The position numbers were made by a program, and so were the translations under genes. From assembly GCF_026013905.1 (NCBI RefSeq), contig NZ_CP110257.1:2046001-2110000 (forward strand): DNA of 64,000 bases. The letters run 5' to 3'. Source of the DNA: Schlegelella aquatica. GTDB lineage: Bacteria; Pseudomonadota; Gammaproteobacteria; Burkholderiales; Burkholderiaceae_C. Under the pieces are notes generated by a model. That model had not been told where the DNA came from. It saw only the letters and a list, made by a program, of their open reading frames with translations, and ran no database searches. This document shows, piece after piece, positions 38,755 to 49,513 of the stretch (the stretch's first letter is position 1; each line of letters begins with the position of its first letter).

Positions 38755-39687
38755 TCACAGCGCCTTCACGAGCTCCGGCACGGCGGTGAAGATGTCGGCC
38801 TCGAGGCCGTAGTCCGCCACGCTGAAGATCGGGGCTTCCGGGTCCTTGTTGATCGCGACGATCACCTTCGAATCCTTCATGCCCGCCAGGTGCTGAATGG
38901 CCCCCGAGATGCCGCAGGCGATGTAGAGCTGCGGCGCGACGATCTTGCCCGTCTGCCCCACCTGCCAGTCGTTGGGCGCATAGCCGGCATCCACCGCCGC
39001 ACGGCTCGCGCCGAGCGCGGCACCGAGCTTGTCGGCCAGCGGCGTGAGCAGCTCGGTGAACTTCTCGGCCGAGCCGAGCGCGCGGCCGCCCGAGACGATG
39101 ATCTTGGCAGCCGTCAGCTCCGGGCGGTCGCTCTTGGTCGTCTCGCGGCCGACGAAGCTCGACGTGCCGGCATCGCCCACCGGGCTCACCGTCTCGACCG
39201 CCGCCGAGCCGCCGGTGGCCGGGGCCGCGTCGAAGGCCGTCGTGCGCACCGTGATGACCTTCACCGCGTCGGCGCTTTGCACCGTCGCGATGGCATTGCC
39301 GGCGTAGATCGGGCGCTCGAAGGTGTCGGCGCTTTCGACCTTGGTGATGTCGGAGATCTGCGCCACGTCCAGCTTGGCCGCCACGCGCGGGGCGACGTTC
39401 TTGCCGGCCGCCGTGGCGGGAAAGAGGATGTGGCTGTAGCCGCCCGCCACCGCCAGCACCTGCGCAGCGACGTTCTCGGCCAGAGCCTCGGCCAGGTGGG
39501 GCGCGTCGGCCAGCAGCACCTTGGCAACGCCCGCGATTTGCGCGGCCTGCTGGGCCGCGCCCTGGGCGTTGTGACCGGCCACCAGCACGTGCACGTCGCC
39601 GCCGCACTTCGCGGCCGCAGTCACGGTGTTGAGCGTGGCGCCCTTGATGGAGGCGTTGTCGTGTTCAGCAATGACAAGAATGGGCAT
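38755..39687 (-). CDS. etfA: Electron transfer flavoprotein alpha subunit
   Basis: 310-aa subunit that binds FAD and hands electrons from acyl-CoA dehydrogenases to ETF-ubiquinone oxidoreductase. N-terminal domain MPILVIAEHDNASIKGAT; C-terminal FAD domain with IIVSGGRALGSAEKF near residue 198, GQTGKIVAPQLYIACGISGAIQHLAGM near 250 and AINKDPEAPIFSVADYGLEAD near 278. Second gene of etfBA, 25 bp after etfB. Confidence 0.96.
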   Translation of the reverse strand: MPILVIAEHDNASIKGATLNTVTAAAKCGGDVHVLVAGHNAQGAAQQAAQIAGVAKVLLADAPHLAEALAENVAAQVLAVAGGYSHILFPATAAGKNVAPRVAAKLDVAQISDITKVESADTFERPIYAGNAIATVQSADAVKVITVRTTAFDAAPATGGSAAVETVSPVGDAGTSSFVGRETTKSDRPELTAAKIIVSGGRALGSAEKFTELLTPLADKLGAALGASRAAVDAGYAPNDWQVGQTGKIVAPQLYIACGISGAIQHLAGMKDSKVIVAINKDPEAPIFSVADYGLEADIFTAVPELVKAL

Positions 39688-39712
39688 CTCGATTCTCCGG
39701 GTGGCTGCGGGC

Positions 39713-40462
39713 TCAGATCACCTTGGCTTCGTTCTTCAGCTTGTCGACCAGCGTGGCCACGTCCGCCACCTTGATGCCGGCGCTGCGCTTGGGCGGCTCG
39801 CTGACCTTGAGCGTCTTGATACGCGGCGTGACGTCCACGCCGAGATCGGCCGGCTTGACGGTGTCCAGCGGCTTCTTCTTGGCCTTCATGATGTTGGGCA
39901 GCGTCACGTAGCGCGGCTCGTTCAGGCGCAGATCGGTCGTGATGACGGCCGGCAGCTTGAGCTTGACGGTCTCCAGGCCGCCGTCGACCTCACGGGTAAC
40001 GGTGGCGTGGCCGTCGGCCACCTCGACTTTGGAGGCGAACGTCGCCTGCGGCCAGTCGAGCAGTGCCGCGAGCATCTGGCCCGTCTGGTTGCAATCGTCG
40101 TCGATCGCCTGCTTGCCCAGGATCACCAGGTCCGGCTTTTCCTTGTCCACCAGCGCCTTGAGCAGCTTGGCCACGGCCAGCGGTTGCAGTTCCTCGCTCG
40201 TCTCGACGAGGATGCCGCGGTCGGCGCCGATCGCCATCGCGGTGCGCAGCGTCTCCTGGCACTGCGTCACGCCGCAGGAGACGGCGACCACCTCGGTCAG
40301 CACGCCCTTTTCCTTCAGCCGGGTGGCCTCCTCGACGGCGATCTCGTCGAAGGGGTTCATGCTCATCTTGACGTTGGCGATGTCCACCCCCGTGCCGTCG
40401 GACTTCACGCGAACCTTCACGTTGTAGTCGACGACGCGCTTGACCGGTACCAGTGCCTTCAT
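39713..40462 (-). CDS. etfB: Electron transfer flavoprotein beta subunit
   Basis: 249-aa AMP-binding partner of Etf[20 protein letters not shown] at the N terminus, [20 protein letters not shown] near residue 38, the ETF beta signature [27 protein letters not shown] near 160. ATG 40462 has AAAGGAG upstream. The upstream region holds two different palindromes (40481-40496 and 40564-40577). Confidence 0.96.
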   Translation of the reverse strand: MKALVPVKRVVDYNVKVRVKSDGTGVDIANVKMSMNPFDEIAVEEATRLKEKGVLTEVVAVSCGVTQCQETLRTAMAIGADRGILVETSEELQPLAVAKLLKALVDKEKPDLVILGKQAIDDDCNQTGQMLAALLDWPQATFASKVEVADGHATVTREVDGGLETVKLKLPAVITTDLRLNEPRYVTLPNIMKAKKKPLDTVKPADLGVDVTPRIKTLKVSEPPKRSAGIKVADVATLVDKLKNEAKVI

Positions 40463-40480
40463 GCGACGTTCTCCTTTGGA

Positions 40481-40496
40481 TTGACGTAAACGTTAA
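40481..40496. promoter_or_regulatory. LiuR-like operator before etfB
   Basis: TTGACGTAAACGTTAA, palindromic except for one pair, 18 bp before the etfB start. It matches 4643-4658 in the TTGACG and ACG core positions, tying etfBA to the 3-hydroxyacyl-CoA dehydrogenase at the other end of the window. Confidence 0.6.
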
Positions 40497-40563
40497 CTGC
40501 CCATTCTATGGTGCGGTGCGCAAGGCGGGCGGCCACCTGGGCGACGGCGGGCGGGCCAAAAAA

Positions 40564-40577
40564 CGAACGATCGTTCG
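40564..40577. promoter_or_regulatory. Perfect 14-bp palindrome in the etfB-murI gap
   Basis: CGAACGATCGTTCG, exactly self-complementary, 101 bp upstream of etfB and 115 bp upstream of murI. The form suits a TetR-family dimer, such as a fatty-acid degradation repressor (inference). No TetR gene is in the window. Confidence 0.55.
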
Positions 40578-40692
40578 ATTCTAGCGGATCGCGCCCCCTG
40601 CCCGTCCACCCCCGGCGGTCAAAACAGATGCACCGCGGCCACAAGAATGAGGCGCTGCTAGACTCCCGCCCCATCTTTCCCCCGCCGAAAGC

Positions 40693-41535
40693 ATGGACAC
40701 CGCCCGCCCCCGCCCCGTCACCGTCGGCGTCTTCGATTCCGGCGTGGGCGGGCTGTCGGTGCTGCGGGCGCTCCACCGCGCGATGCCCAGCGTGCGGCTC
40801 GTCTATCTGGCCGATTCCGGTTACGCCCCGTATGGTGAGCGCGACGCGGCCTACGTCATCGAGCGCAGCGAGCTCATCACCTCGTTCCTGGTAGGACAAG
40901 GAGCGGCGTTGGTGGTCATCGCCTGCAACACCGCCACCGCCGCCGCCGCCCGTCATCTGCGGGAGCGGCACCCCGGCGTCCCGTTCGTCGGCGTCGAGCC
41001 CGGTGTGAAGCCGGCGCTGGCGATGAGTCGCAACAAGCGCATCGGCGTGCTGGCGACCACGGGTACCTTGCGCAGCGAGAAATTTCAGCGCCTCATCGCG
41101 CCCTACCGCGAGCATGCCCAACTGCACCTCCAGCCCTGCCCGGGCCTCGCGCAGGCCATCGAGGCAGGAGACACGGCAGCCCACGACGTGCGGGCCCTCG
41201 CGCAGCGCTATTGCGAACCCTTGCGCCAGGCGGACGTGGACACCGTAGTCCTCGGCTGCACGCACTATCCGTTCGCCATGGAGGCCCTGCGCGCCGCTCT
41301 GGGGCCTGAAGTGATCCTGGTGGACACGGCCGAGCCCGTCGCCCGCCACGCCAGGCGATTGCTCGAAGAACGCGAGGGGCCGGACGTCTTCGGCTGCGAA
41401 CCGGCCGAGACCGTCGCCTACACCACCGGCGACGTCGCCGTCCTTCGTCGCATCGTCGACGCCTGGCTGGATTTCCCGGTGCAGGTCCGGGCTGCCCCCG
41501 CGTCGCTCACGGGCCCTTCGCCTGCGCAGCCCTGA
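40693..41535 (+). CDS. murI: Glutamate racemase
   Basis: 280-aa enzyme making D-glutamate for peptidoglycan. VGVFDSGVGGLSVLRAL near residue 11, YLADSGYAPYG near 38, first catalytic Cys in IACNTATAAAARHLRER near 76, second Cys in VLGCTHYPFAMEAL near 190. Full length. Divergent from etfB; convergent with the MFS gene, 37 bp apart. Confidence 0.95.
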   Translation: MDTARPRPVTVGVFDSGVGGLSVLRALHRAMPSVRLVYLADSGYAPYGERDAAYVIERSELITSFLVGQGAALVVIACNTATAAAARHLRERHPGVPFVGVEPGVKPALAMSRNKRIGVLATTGTLRSEKFQRLIAPYREHAQLHLQPCPGLAQAIEAGDTAAHDVRALAQRYCEPLRQADVDTVVLGCTHYPFAMEALRAALGPEVILVDTAEPVARHARRLLEEREGPDVFGCEPAETVAYTTGDVAVLRRIVDAWLDFPVQVRAAPASLTGPSPAQP

Positions 41536-41572
41536 CGCTCATCCCGCGGTCGAACGGCTCCTTCGGCGGCGG

Positions 41573-42883
41573 TCATGCAGCCGCCGCGGCACGTCCTCTG
41601 GCCACGTTGACCGGCAGTAGCAAGACCAGGCCGACGACGAAGAACGCTCCCGTCGCCAGGATCGCGAGCCGGTGATGACCGCCCGTCCCCCATGCGATGA
41701 GGCCGTAGGTGACGGGTCCGACGATCGCCGCCAGCCGGACCGCGAACGTCCACAGACCATAGAACTCGGCCGCGTGCTGCGGCGGAGCGAGGAGGCCGAC
41801 CATGGCGCGCCCCGCAGACTGGCTCGACCCCATGCACAAGCCGGCGACCACCGCGGCCGCCCAGAACAGCGGCGCGGACGTGGCGGCCGCCGCCATGAGG
41901 GTCATCGTGATCCAGCCTGCCAAGGTGAGTGCCAGGGCGAGCTTGTGACCGGCGCGATCCTGGAAGTGGCCGAATGCGAACGCGCCCACGGCCGAAGCGA
42001 TGTTGACGAGAAAGACCAGCGCCATCGTCTCGTGCTGACGGAACCCCAGCACCTGCTCGGCGTAGACGGCGGCCAATGCGATGACCACGGCGATGCCGGC
42101 CTGGTAGCACCCGGTGCAGGTGAGCAGCCAGACGAAATCGCGATACCGCCGGGCGTGCCTCCAGGTGCCGACCAGGCGCCGCCATGCCGCCGCGTGCCCC
42201 GCAGCCTCAGCCCCGGGCTGAGGCTGCGCTCGTTCACGCAGCATCGCGAAGGTCACGAGGGAGGCGCCGGCGTACACCCCGGCCGTGATCAACATGGTCA
42301 CCGGCACGAACTCGGTGGCCGGCACCCCGCGCGCCTGCGCCCACAGGACACAGGCGAGGCTCGCGCCCAGCGAAAGCATCCCGCCCAGGTAGCCGAAGCT
42401 CCAGCCCCAGCCCGAGACACGACCCATCGCCTCGGGGCGGGCCAGTTCCGGAAGAAAGGCGGCGATGAGCGACTCGCCGTAGGCATAGAACGCGTTGGAC
42501 AGCACCACCGCGACCACGGCCCAGGCGAGTGTGCCGGGCCCCGTGAGCGCAAGCGACGCGGTGGCGGCGACGCAGGCCACGGTCGTGAACGCCAGCAATC
42601 GCTTCTTCGCCGCGCGAAGGTCGGCGTAGGCGCCCACCAACGGCATCGTCAACATCACCAGGACGCTCGACAGCGCCAAACACAACGTCCAGATCAGCGT
42701 GCCAGACGAAGGATCGGCCGCCACCACGCCGACGAAGTAGGCGTTGAACACGGCCGTGAGCACGACCGTCGTATAGCCGGAGTTGGCGAAGTCATACATC
42801 GCCCACGCGAACACCTCGCGCCGTCGCACGCCCTCCTGCAGAGCATTGGCACCCCATGCCGCCATCCCGTCCTCACTGGCCAT
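41573..42883 (-). CDS. MFS transporter, UMF1/Atg22-like
   Basis: 436-aa permease with about 12 hydrophobic segments. The N-terminal signature VFAWAMYDFANSGYTTVVLTAVFNAYFVG is that of the UMF1 group; the cytoplasmic loop after TM2 reads PLVGAYADLRAAKKR. Substrate unknown; fungal relatives export amino acids from vacuoles. Two in-frame ATGs (42883 and 42865); the second has GAGGA just upstream. The gene starts about 29 bp after the 3' end of tRNA-Leu on the same strand, so cotranscription with that tRNA is possible. Confidence 0.88.
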   Translation of the reverse strand: MASEDGMAAWGANALQEGVRRREVFAWAMYDFANSGYTTVVLTAVFNAYFVGVVAADPSSGTLIWTLCLALSSVLVMLTMPLVGAYADLRAAKKRLLAFTTVACVAATASLALTGPGTLAWAVVAVVLSNAFYAYGESLIAAFLPELARPEAMGRVSGWGWSFGYLGGMLSLGASLACVLWAQARGVPATEFVPVTMLITAGVYAGASLVTFAMLRERAQPQPGAEAAGHAAAWRRLVGTWRHARRYRDFVWLLTCTGCYQAGIAVVIALAAVYAEQVLGFRQHETMALVFLVNIASAVGAFAFGHFQDRAGHKLALALTLAGWITMTLMAAAATSAPLFWAAAVVAGLCMGSSQSAGRAMVGLLAPPQHAAEFYGLWTFAVRLAAIVGPVTYGLIAWGTGGHHRLAILATGAFFVVGLVLLLPVNVARGRAAAAA

Positions 42884-42911
42884 CCTGACGGCGGCATCAT
42901 GCCAGAGGGGG

Positions 42912-43002
42912 TGGTGCCCGAGACCGGGATCGAACCGGTACGCCCCCTCTCGGGGGCGGCGGATTTTAAGTCCGCTGTGTCTGCCAATTTCACCACTCGG
43001 GC
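42912..43002 (-). tRNA. tRNA-Leu (anticodon UAA)
   Basis: Minus strand begins GCCCGAGTGG, anticodon loop CTTAAAA gives UAA, long class II variable arm with the GCCCCC/GGGGGC stem, T arm GGTTCGATCC, acceptor TCTCGGGCA and encoded CCA (42914-42912). All arms pair. Confidence 0.97.
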
Positions 43003-43069
43003 CTGCCCGAGACCCCGGGCCGAGCGAGTGCGCAAGTCTAAGGGAAGCGGGGGCGCGCGCCCCGGAAGC

Positions 43070-43086
43070 TGCTCAAGAATTGAGCA
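43070..43086. promoter_or_regulatory. Inverted repeat in the tRNA-Leu / DUF808 gap
   Basis: Perfect arms TGCTCAA (43070-43076) and TTGAGCA (43080-43086), 3-nt centre. It lies in the 284-bp gap between divergent tRNA-Leu and DUF808; function unknown. I see no gene in the remainder of this gap. Confidence 0.4.
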
Positions 43087-43286
43087 AACCAAGAGGGAGG
43101 CCACGGGCAGTAGGGCTCGCACGCGGCATCCCCACGGTGTTCACAAAGCTACCCACAACCGCTGTGGAAAGCCGCACGCCGGCCCTACACTGCCAACGGC
43201 ATCGGGTGGCGCCCGCGCCGCGCGGGCACGATCCTGGCTCGCCGCCCTGCCATCCGACTCGCAAACGACAAGACCCAAGGAACGCC

Positions 43287-44234
43287 ATGGCCGGCTCCAG
43301 CCTACTCGCCCTGCTCGACGACATCGCCACCATCCTCGACGACGTCTCCGTGATGACCAAGGTCGCCGCCAAGAAGACGGCCGGTGTCCTGGGAGACGAC
43401 CTCGCACTGAACGCGCAACAGGTGACGGGCCTGCAGGCCAACCGTGAACTGCCGGTGGTCTGGGCGGTCGCGAAGGGCTCGGCGGTCAACAAGCTGATCC
43501 TCGTGCCGGCCGCCTTGGCGATCTCCGCATTCGCACCTTGGGCGGTCATGCCGCTCCTCATGCTCGGAGGGCTGTTCCTCTGCTTCGAGGGCGTGGAAAA
43601 GCTGGCCCACCGGTTCCTGCACAGTCGCCAGGAGGACGAGGCGCATCACGCCGAACTGGTCAGACAACTGGAGGACCCCGAGGTCGACCTGGTGGCGCTC
43701 GAGAAGGAGAAGATCAAGGGGGCGGTTCGCACCGATTTCATCCTCTCGGCCGAGATCATCGTGATCGCCCTGGGGGTGGTGTCCGATGCCTCCTTCGCGG
43801 TACAGGTGTCCACCCTGGTCGGCATCGCGGCATTGATGACGATGGGGGTCTATGGGCTCGTCGCGGCGATCGTGAAGCTGGACGACGCGGGGCTCTACCT
43901 GAGCCGCCGGGCCAGCAGCTTCGCTTCGGCCCTGGGGCGGGGGATCCTGCGTCTGGCCCCTTACCTCATGAAGACGCTCTCGATCGCCGGCACCGCAGCG
44001 ATGTTCCTCGTCGGCGGCGGGATCGTCGCGCACGGCGTGCCGGCCGTGCATCACACGATCGAAGCGCTGACGCAACGGCTGACGGGCAGCACGGAAGGCG
44101 TGGTGCCGGCGCTGGTGGGCGCCGTCGCAAACGCTCTGTTCGGCATCCTGGCTGGCGCGCTGGTGCTGCTTGCCGTGCTGGCCGTCAAGCGGCTGTCCGG
44201 CCGAGGCAAGCCCGACGACGCCCGCCACGCCTGA
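43287..44234 (+). CDS. DUF808 (YedI-like) inner membrane protein
   Basis: 315-aa membrane protein of unknown function. N terminus MAGSSLLALLDDIATILDDV followed by KVAAKKTAGVLGDDLALN, both diagnostic for the DUF808 family. Five to six hydrophobic segments: residues about 70-100, 150-170, 175-200, 225-255 and 280-305. The loop at 105-140 is highly charged (HSRQEDEAHHAELV). Normal length. Stands alone between two tRNA loci on the opposite strand. Confidence 0.9.
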   Translation: MAGSSLLALLDDIATILDDVSVMTKVAAKKTAGVLGDDLALNAQQVTGLQANRELPVVWAVAKGSAVNKLILVPAALAISAFAPWAVMPLLMLGGLFLCFEGVEKLAHRFLHSRQEDEAHHAELVRQLEDPEVDLVALEKEKIKGAVRTDFILSAEIIVIALGVVSDASFAVQVSTLVGIAALMTMGVYGLVAAIVKLDDAGLYLSRRASSFASALGRGILRLAPYLMKTLSIAGTAAMFLVGGGIVAHGVPAVHHTIEALTQRLTGSTEGVVPALVGAVANALFGILAGALVLLAVLAVKRLSGRGKPDDARHA

Positions 44235-44338
44235 CACCGACGGCCGGGGCGCTCGACGCTCCAGCCGCCGCGTCAGGTGGGCGAAGGCCTGCCGGCGAAG
44301 CGCGTCGTCAAGGTGCGACGTCGCAGCAAACGCAAGAA

Positions 44339-44369
44339 CGACAAACGGCCCGCGAAGGGCCGTTTGTCG
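44339..44369. terminator. 13-bp perfect stem-loop downstream of tRNA-Cys and DUF808
   Basis: CGACAAACGGCCC (44339-44351) and GGGCCGTTTGTCG (44357-44369) with loop GCGAA. It sits between convergent DUF808 and tRNA-Cys and could stop both; on the minus strand it is followed only by TTCTTG, so the U-tract is weak. Confidence 0.6.
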
Positions 44370-44384
44370 TCATGGGGATAAGAC

Positions 44385-44458
44385 TGGAGGCGGAGGCCGG
44401 AATCGAACCGGCGTACACGGCTTTGCAGGCCGCTGCATAACCACTTTGCTACCCCGCC
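44385..44458 (-). tRNA. tRNA-Cys (anticodon GCA)
   Basis: Minus strand GGCGGGGTAGCAAAGTGG, anticodon loop CTGCAAA (GCA), T arm GGTTCGATTCC, acceptor CTCCGCC pairing with GGCGGGG (one G-U), discriminator U and encoded CCA (44387-44385). 74 nt. Confidence 0.97.
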
Positions 44459-44553
44459 GTGTGGGGACGGCTTCCACTGCAAGCCGGTGAGATCGTATCA
44501 ATGAAAAAGGGAAGCTGCACGGATCAACGATCGATGGCGCTTCCCTTCGAATC

Positions 44554-44629
44554 TGGAGCGGGAGACGAGTCTCGAACTCGCGACCTCAACCTTGGCAAGG
44601 TTGCGCTCTACCAACTGAGCTACTCCCGC
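44554..44629 (-). tRNA. tRNA-Gly (anticodon GCC)
   Basis: Minus strand GCGGGAGTAGCTCAGTTGG, anticodon loop TTGCCAA (GCC), T arm AGTTCGAGACT, acceptor TCCCGC, encoded CCA (44556-44554). 76 nt. It is transcribed before tRNA-Cys in one tRNA operon with the promoter at 44678-44707. Confidence 0.97.
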
Positions 44630-44677
44630 ATCGTTCAGTGCTGAACGTTGTTCATTTCGTCCTGCGCTGAAGCTCAC

Positions 44678-44707
44678 ATTATAGGAGCATTTTCGTTCGC
44701 GTTGCAA
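44678..44707 (-). promoter_or_regulatory. Sigma-70 promoter of the tRNA-Gly-Cys operon
   Basis: Minus strand: -35 TTGCAA (44707-44702), 18-nt spacer, -10 TATAAT (44683-44678, perfect consensus), about 48 bp before the 5' end of tRNA-Gly. Confidence 0.75.
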
Positions 44708-44796
44708 GCGCTTCGGCGAAGTTTTTTGGGTGTCTTCGACAAGCGCAGCGGCCCGGTGCGCGGGGAGCACCCGCCCCCCCGCCCACGCAGCCGGCT

Positions 44797-47226
<2,430 letters not shown>

Positions 47227-47251
47227 CACGACCTCTCTTTCTCAAGCCGAT

Positions 47252-47277
47252 GTGGGGCCCGAGATGTCAATTGCAAG
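47252..47277 (-). promoter_or_regulatory. Sigma-32-like promoter of lon
   Basis: Minus strand CTTGCA (47277-47272), 14-nt spacer, CCCCAC (47257-47252) followed by AT. Ten of 12 positions match CTTGAA/CCCCAT. Confidence 0.65.
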
Positions 47278-47326
47278 TCACGTGCGGGCCCTCCCCGGCA
47301 TCCCGCTCGCCACCGCGTGGCGTCTG

Positions 47327-48601
47327 TCACGCGCTTGCTTTGGCCTGCTCGCGATAGACGAGCAGGGGCTTGGTCTTTTCCTCGATGGTGTGCTCATCGA
47401 CCACCACCTTGGCCACACCGTCCAGCGCAGGCAGCTCGAACATGGTGTCCATGAGTGCCTGCTCCATGATGGAGCGCAGGCCGCGAGCGCCGGTCTTGCG
47501 GGCCAGCGCCTTGCGGGCGATCGACACGAGCGCTGACGGCCGGATCTCGAGCTCCACGCCGTCCATCGCGAACAGCTTCTGGTACTGCTTGACCAGGGCG
47601 TTCTTGGGCTCGGTGAGGATCTGCACCAGCGCGTCCTCGGTCAGCTCGCCCAACGTCGCCACCACGGGCAGCCGGCCCACCAGCTCGGGAATCAGCCCGA
47701 ACTTGATCAGGTCTTCCGGCTCGACCTCTCGCAGCACGTCGGAGATGTTGCGCTCGCTCTTGCTCTTGACGGCCGCACCGAAGCCGATCCCCGACTTCTC
47801 GGACCGGTTCTGGATCACCTTCTCCAGGCCGTCGAAGGCACCTCCGCAGATGAACAGGATGTTCGTCGTGTCGATCTGCAGGAAGTCCTGGTTCGGGTGC
47901 TTGCGACCGCCTTGCGGCGGCACCGAGGCCATCGTGCCCTCGATGAGCTTGAGCAGCGCCTGCTGCACGCCTTCGCCGGAGACGTCGCGCGTGATCGAGG
48001 GGTTGTCGGCCTTGCGGCTGATCTTGTCGATTTCGTCGATGTAGACGATGCCCCGCTGCGCCTTCTCGACGTCGTAGTTGCAGTTCTGCAGCAGCTTCTG
48101 AATGATGTTCTCGACATCCTCACCGACGTAGCCCGCCTCGGTGAGCGTGGTCGCGTCGGCGATGACGAACGGCACGTTCAGCAGCCGAGCCAGCGTCTGG
48201 GCCAGCAAGGTCTTGCCCGAGCCCGTCGGCCCGATGAGCAGGATGTTGCTCTTGGCGAGTTCGACGTCGTCCTTCTTGGACGAGCCGCCCATGTGCTTGA
48301 GACGCTTGTAGTGGTTGTAGACCGCCACCGACAGGATGCGCTTGGCGGTGTCCTGTCCGATGACGTACTGGTCGAGGATGGCCTTGATCTCCGAGGGCGC
48401 GGGCAGCTCACCGCGGCCCGACTTCGCATCGGCAGCGTCAGCCGGCACCTCGTCGCGGATGATGTCGTTGCACAGGTCGATGCACTCATCGCAGATGAAC
48501 ACCGACGGACCCGCGATGAGTTTCTTGACCTCGTGCTGGCTCTTGCCGCAGAAGGAGCAGTACAGGACTTTCTCGCTGGAGGAGCCTTTTTTGTCGGCCA
48601 T
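47327..48601 (-). CDS. clpX: ATP-dependent Clp protease ATP-binding subunit ClpX
   Basis: 424-aa unfoldase that feeds ClpP. N-terminal zinc domain [13 protein letters not shown] and [12 protein letters not shown]; Walker [16 protein letters not shown] near residue 118; Walker [12 protein letters not shown] near 180; pore loop GYVGEDVE near 152; ClpP-docking IGF loop in [10 protein letters not shown] near 270. ATG 48601 gives the standard N terminus although no clear Shine-Dalgarno is visible. An intrinsic terminator lies between it and clpP. Confidence 0.97.
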   Translation of the reverse strand: MADKKGSSSEKVLYCSFCGKSQHEVKKLIAGPSVFICDECIDLCNDIIRDEVPADAADAKSGRGELPAPSEIKAILDQYVIGQDTAKRILSVAVYNHYKRLKHMGGSSKKDDVELAKSNILLIGPTGSGKTLLAQTLARLLNVPFVIADATTLTEAGYVGEDVENIIQKLLQNCNYDVEKAQRGIVYIDEIDKISRKADNPSITRDVSGEGVQQALLKLIEGTMASVPPQGGRKHPNQDFLQIDTTNILFICGGAFDGLEKVIQNRSEKSGIGFGAAVKSKSERNISDVLREVEPEDLIKFGLIPELVGRLPVVATLGELTEDALVQILTEPKNALVKQYQKLFAMDGVELEIRPSALVSIARKALARKTGARGLRSIMEQALMDTMFELPALDGVAKVVVDEHTIEEKTKPLLVYREQAKASA

Positions 48602-48650
48602 GGCGTCAGGAGGGTGTGTAGGCGGGAATCCGGAGACGATGATAAGGCAA

Positions 48651-48685
48651 ACAAAAACGGGGCCCCGCTCTCGAAAAAGGCCCCG
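48651..48685 (-). terminator. Intrinsic terminator between clpP and clpX
   Basis: Minus strand CGGGGCC (48685-48679) pairs with GGCCCCG (48664-48658), then TTTTTGTTT. Stops most clpP transcripts before clpX; readthrough or a separate clpX promoter is required. Confidence 0.75.
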
Positions 48686-48764
48686 TCGCGCAGCTTGTTT
48701 CGCACCGGCGGCGCGCCCCCGAAACGAGCCGTTTCAGGGCGAATAACCGCTCGGCGAGCACGGT

Positions 48765-49373
48765 TTAGGAGCGTCGCTCCAGCACCTGATCGATGAGCCC
48801 ATAGGCCTGGGCCTCCGAGGGCGACATGAAGAAGTCGCGTTCGGTGTCATTCTGGATCTTCTCCAGAGGCTGCCCCGTGCGCTCCGACAGGATCTTGTTC
48901 AGGTTTTCACGCAGCTTGAGGATTTCGCGCGCCTGGATCTCGATGTCGGTGGCCTGACCCTGAGCGCCACCCAGCGGCTGGTGGATCATGATGCGGGAGT
49001 TCGGCAGCGCGTAACGCTTGCCCTTGGCGCCCGCGGCCAGCAGGAAGGCCCCCATGCTGGCAGCCATGCCCAGGCACAGCGTGGAGACATCGGGCTTGAT
49101 GAACTGCATCGTGTCGTAGATGGCCATGCCGGCACTGACCGAGCCGCCGGGCGAGTTGATGTACAGCGAGATGTCCTTGTCGGGGTTCTCGCTTTCCAGG
49201 AAGAGCAACTGCGCGACCACCAGGTTGGCCGTCTGATCGTTGACCGGGCCGACCAGGAACACCACGCGCTCGCGCAGCAGGCGGCTGTAGATGTCGTAGG
49301 CGCGTTCGCCGCGGCCCGACTGCTCGATGACGATGGGCACCATGCCCAGGTTCTGAGTGTCCAGTGCGCTCAT
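48765..49373 (-). CDS. clpP: ATP-dependent Clp protease proteolytic subunit ClpP
   Basis: 202-aa serine protease subunit. [19 protein letters not shown] near residue 15, catalytic Ser in [15 protein letters not shown] near 105, catalytic His in [12 protein letters not shown] near 130, catalytic Asp in [11 protein letters not shown] near 180. ATG 49373 gives [10 protein letters not shown]. The first residues before [10 protein letters not shown] are the short propeptide. Sigma-32-like promoter at 49401-49426. Confidence 0.97.
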   Translation of the reverse strand: MSALDTQNLGMVPIVIEQSGRGERAYDIYSRLLRERVVFLVGPVNDQTANLVVAQLLFLESENPDKDISLYINSPGGSVSAGMAIYDTMQFIKPDVSTLCLGMAASMGAFLLAAGAKGKRYALPNSRIMIHQPLGGAQGQATDIEIQAREILKLRENLNKILSERTGQPLEKIQNDTERDFFMSPSEAQAYGLIDQVLERRS

Positions 49374-49400
49374 GGAAGTCCTTCTATCGCTCCTCGGAAT

Positions 49401-49426
49401 CTGGGGTCTGATTATGCGGGGACAAG
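49401..49426 (-). promoter_or_regulatory. Sigma-32-like promoter of clpP
   Basis: Minus strand CTTGTC (49426-49421), 14-nt spacer, CCCCAG (49406-49401). Same spacer as the grpE and lon sites. It lies 28 bp before the clpP ATG. Confidence 0.55.
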
Positions 49427-49461
49427 CCCGCCCCCTGCGGCAGGCGGGTGCTAGAACGCAA

Positions 49462-49489
49462 GGGGCGCCGGCCTCTCGACCGGCGCCCC
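49462..49489 (-). terminator. Stem-loop after tig
   Basis: Ten-bp stem GGGGCGCCGG (49489-49480) and CCGGCGCCCC (49471-49462), loop of 8 nt, followed on the minus strand by TTGCGTTCT. Strong stem, moderate U-tract. Confidence 0.65.
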
Positions 49490-49513
49490 TCGGCAAGCGG
49501 AGGACGGCGGGGA

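Noticed and set aside
43110..43180. Origin-like region with DnaA-box-like TGTGGAAAG and CCACAACC
   Set aside because: Only partial matches to the DnaA box, no cluster of boxes, and neither dnaA nor dnaN is nearby.
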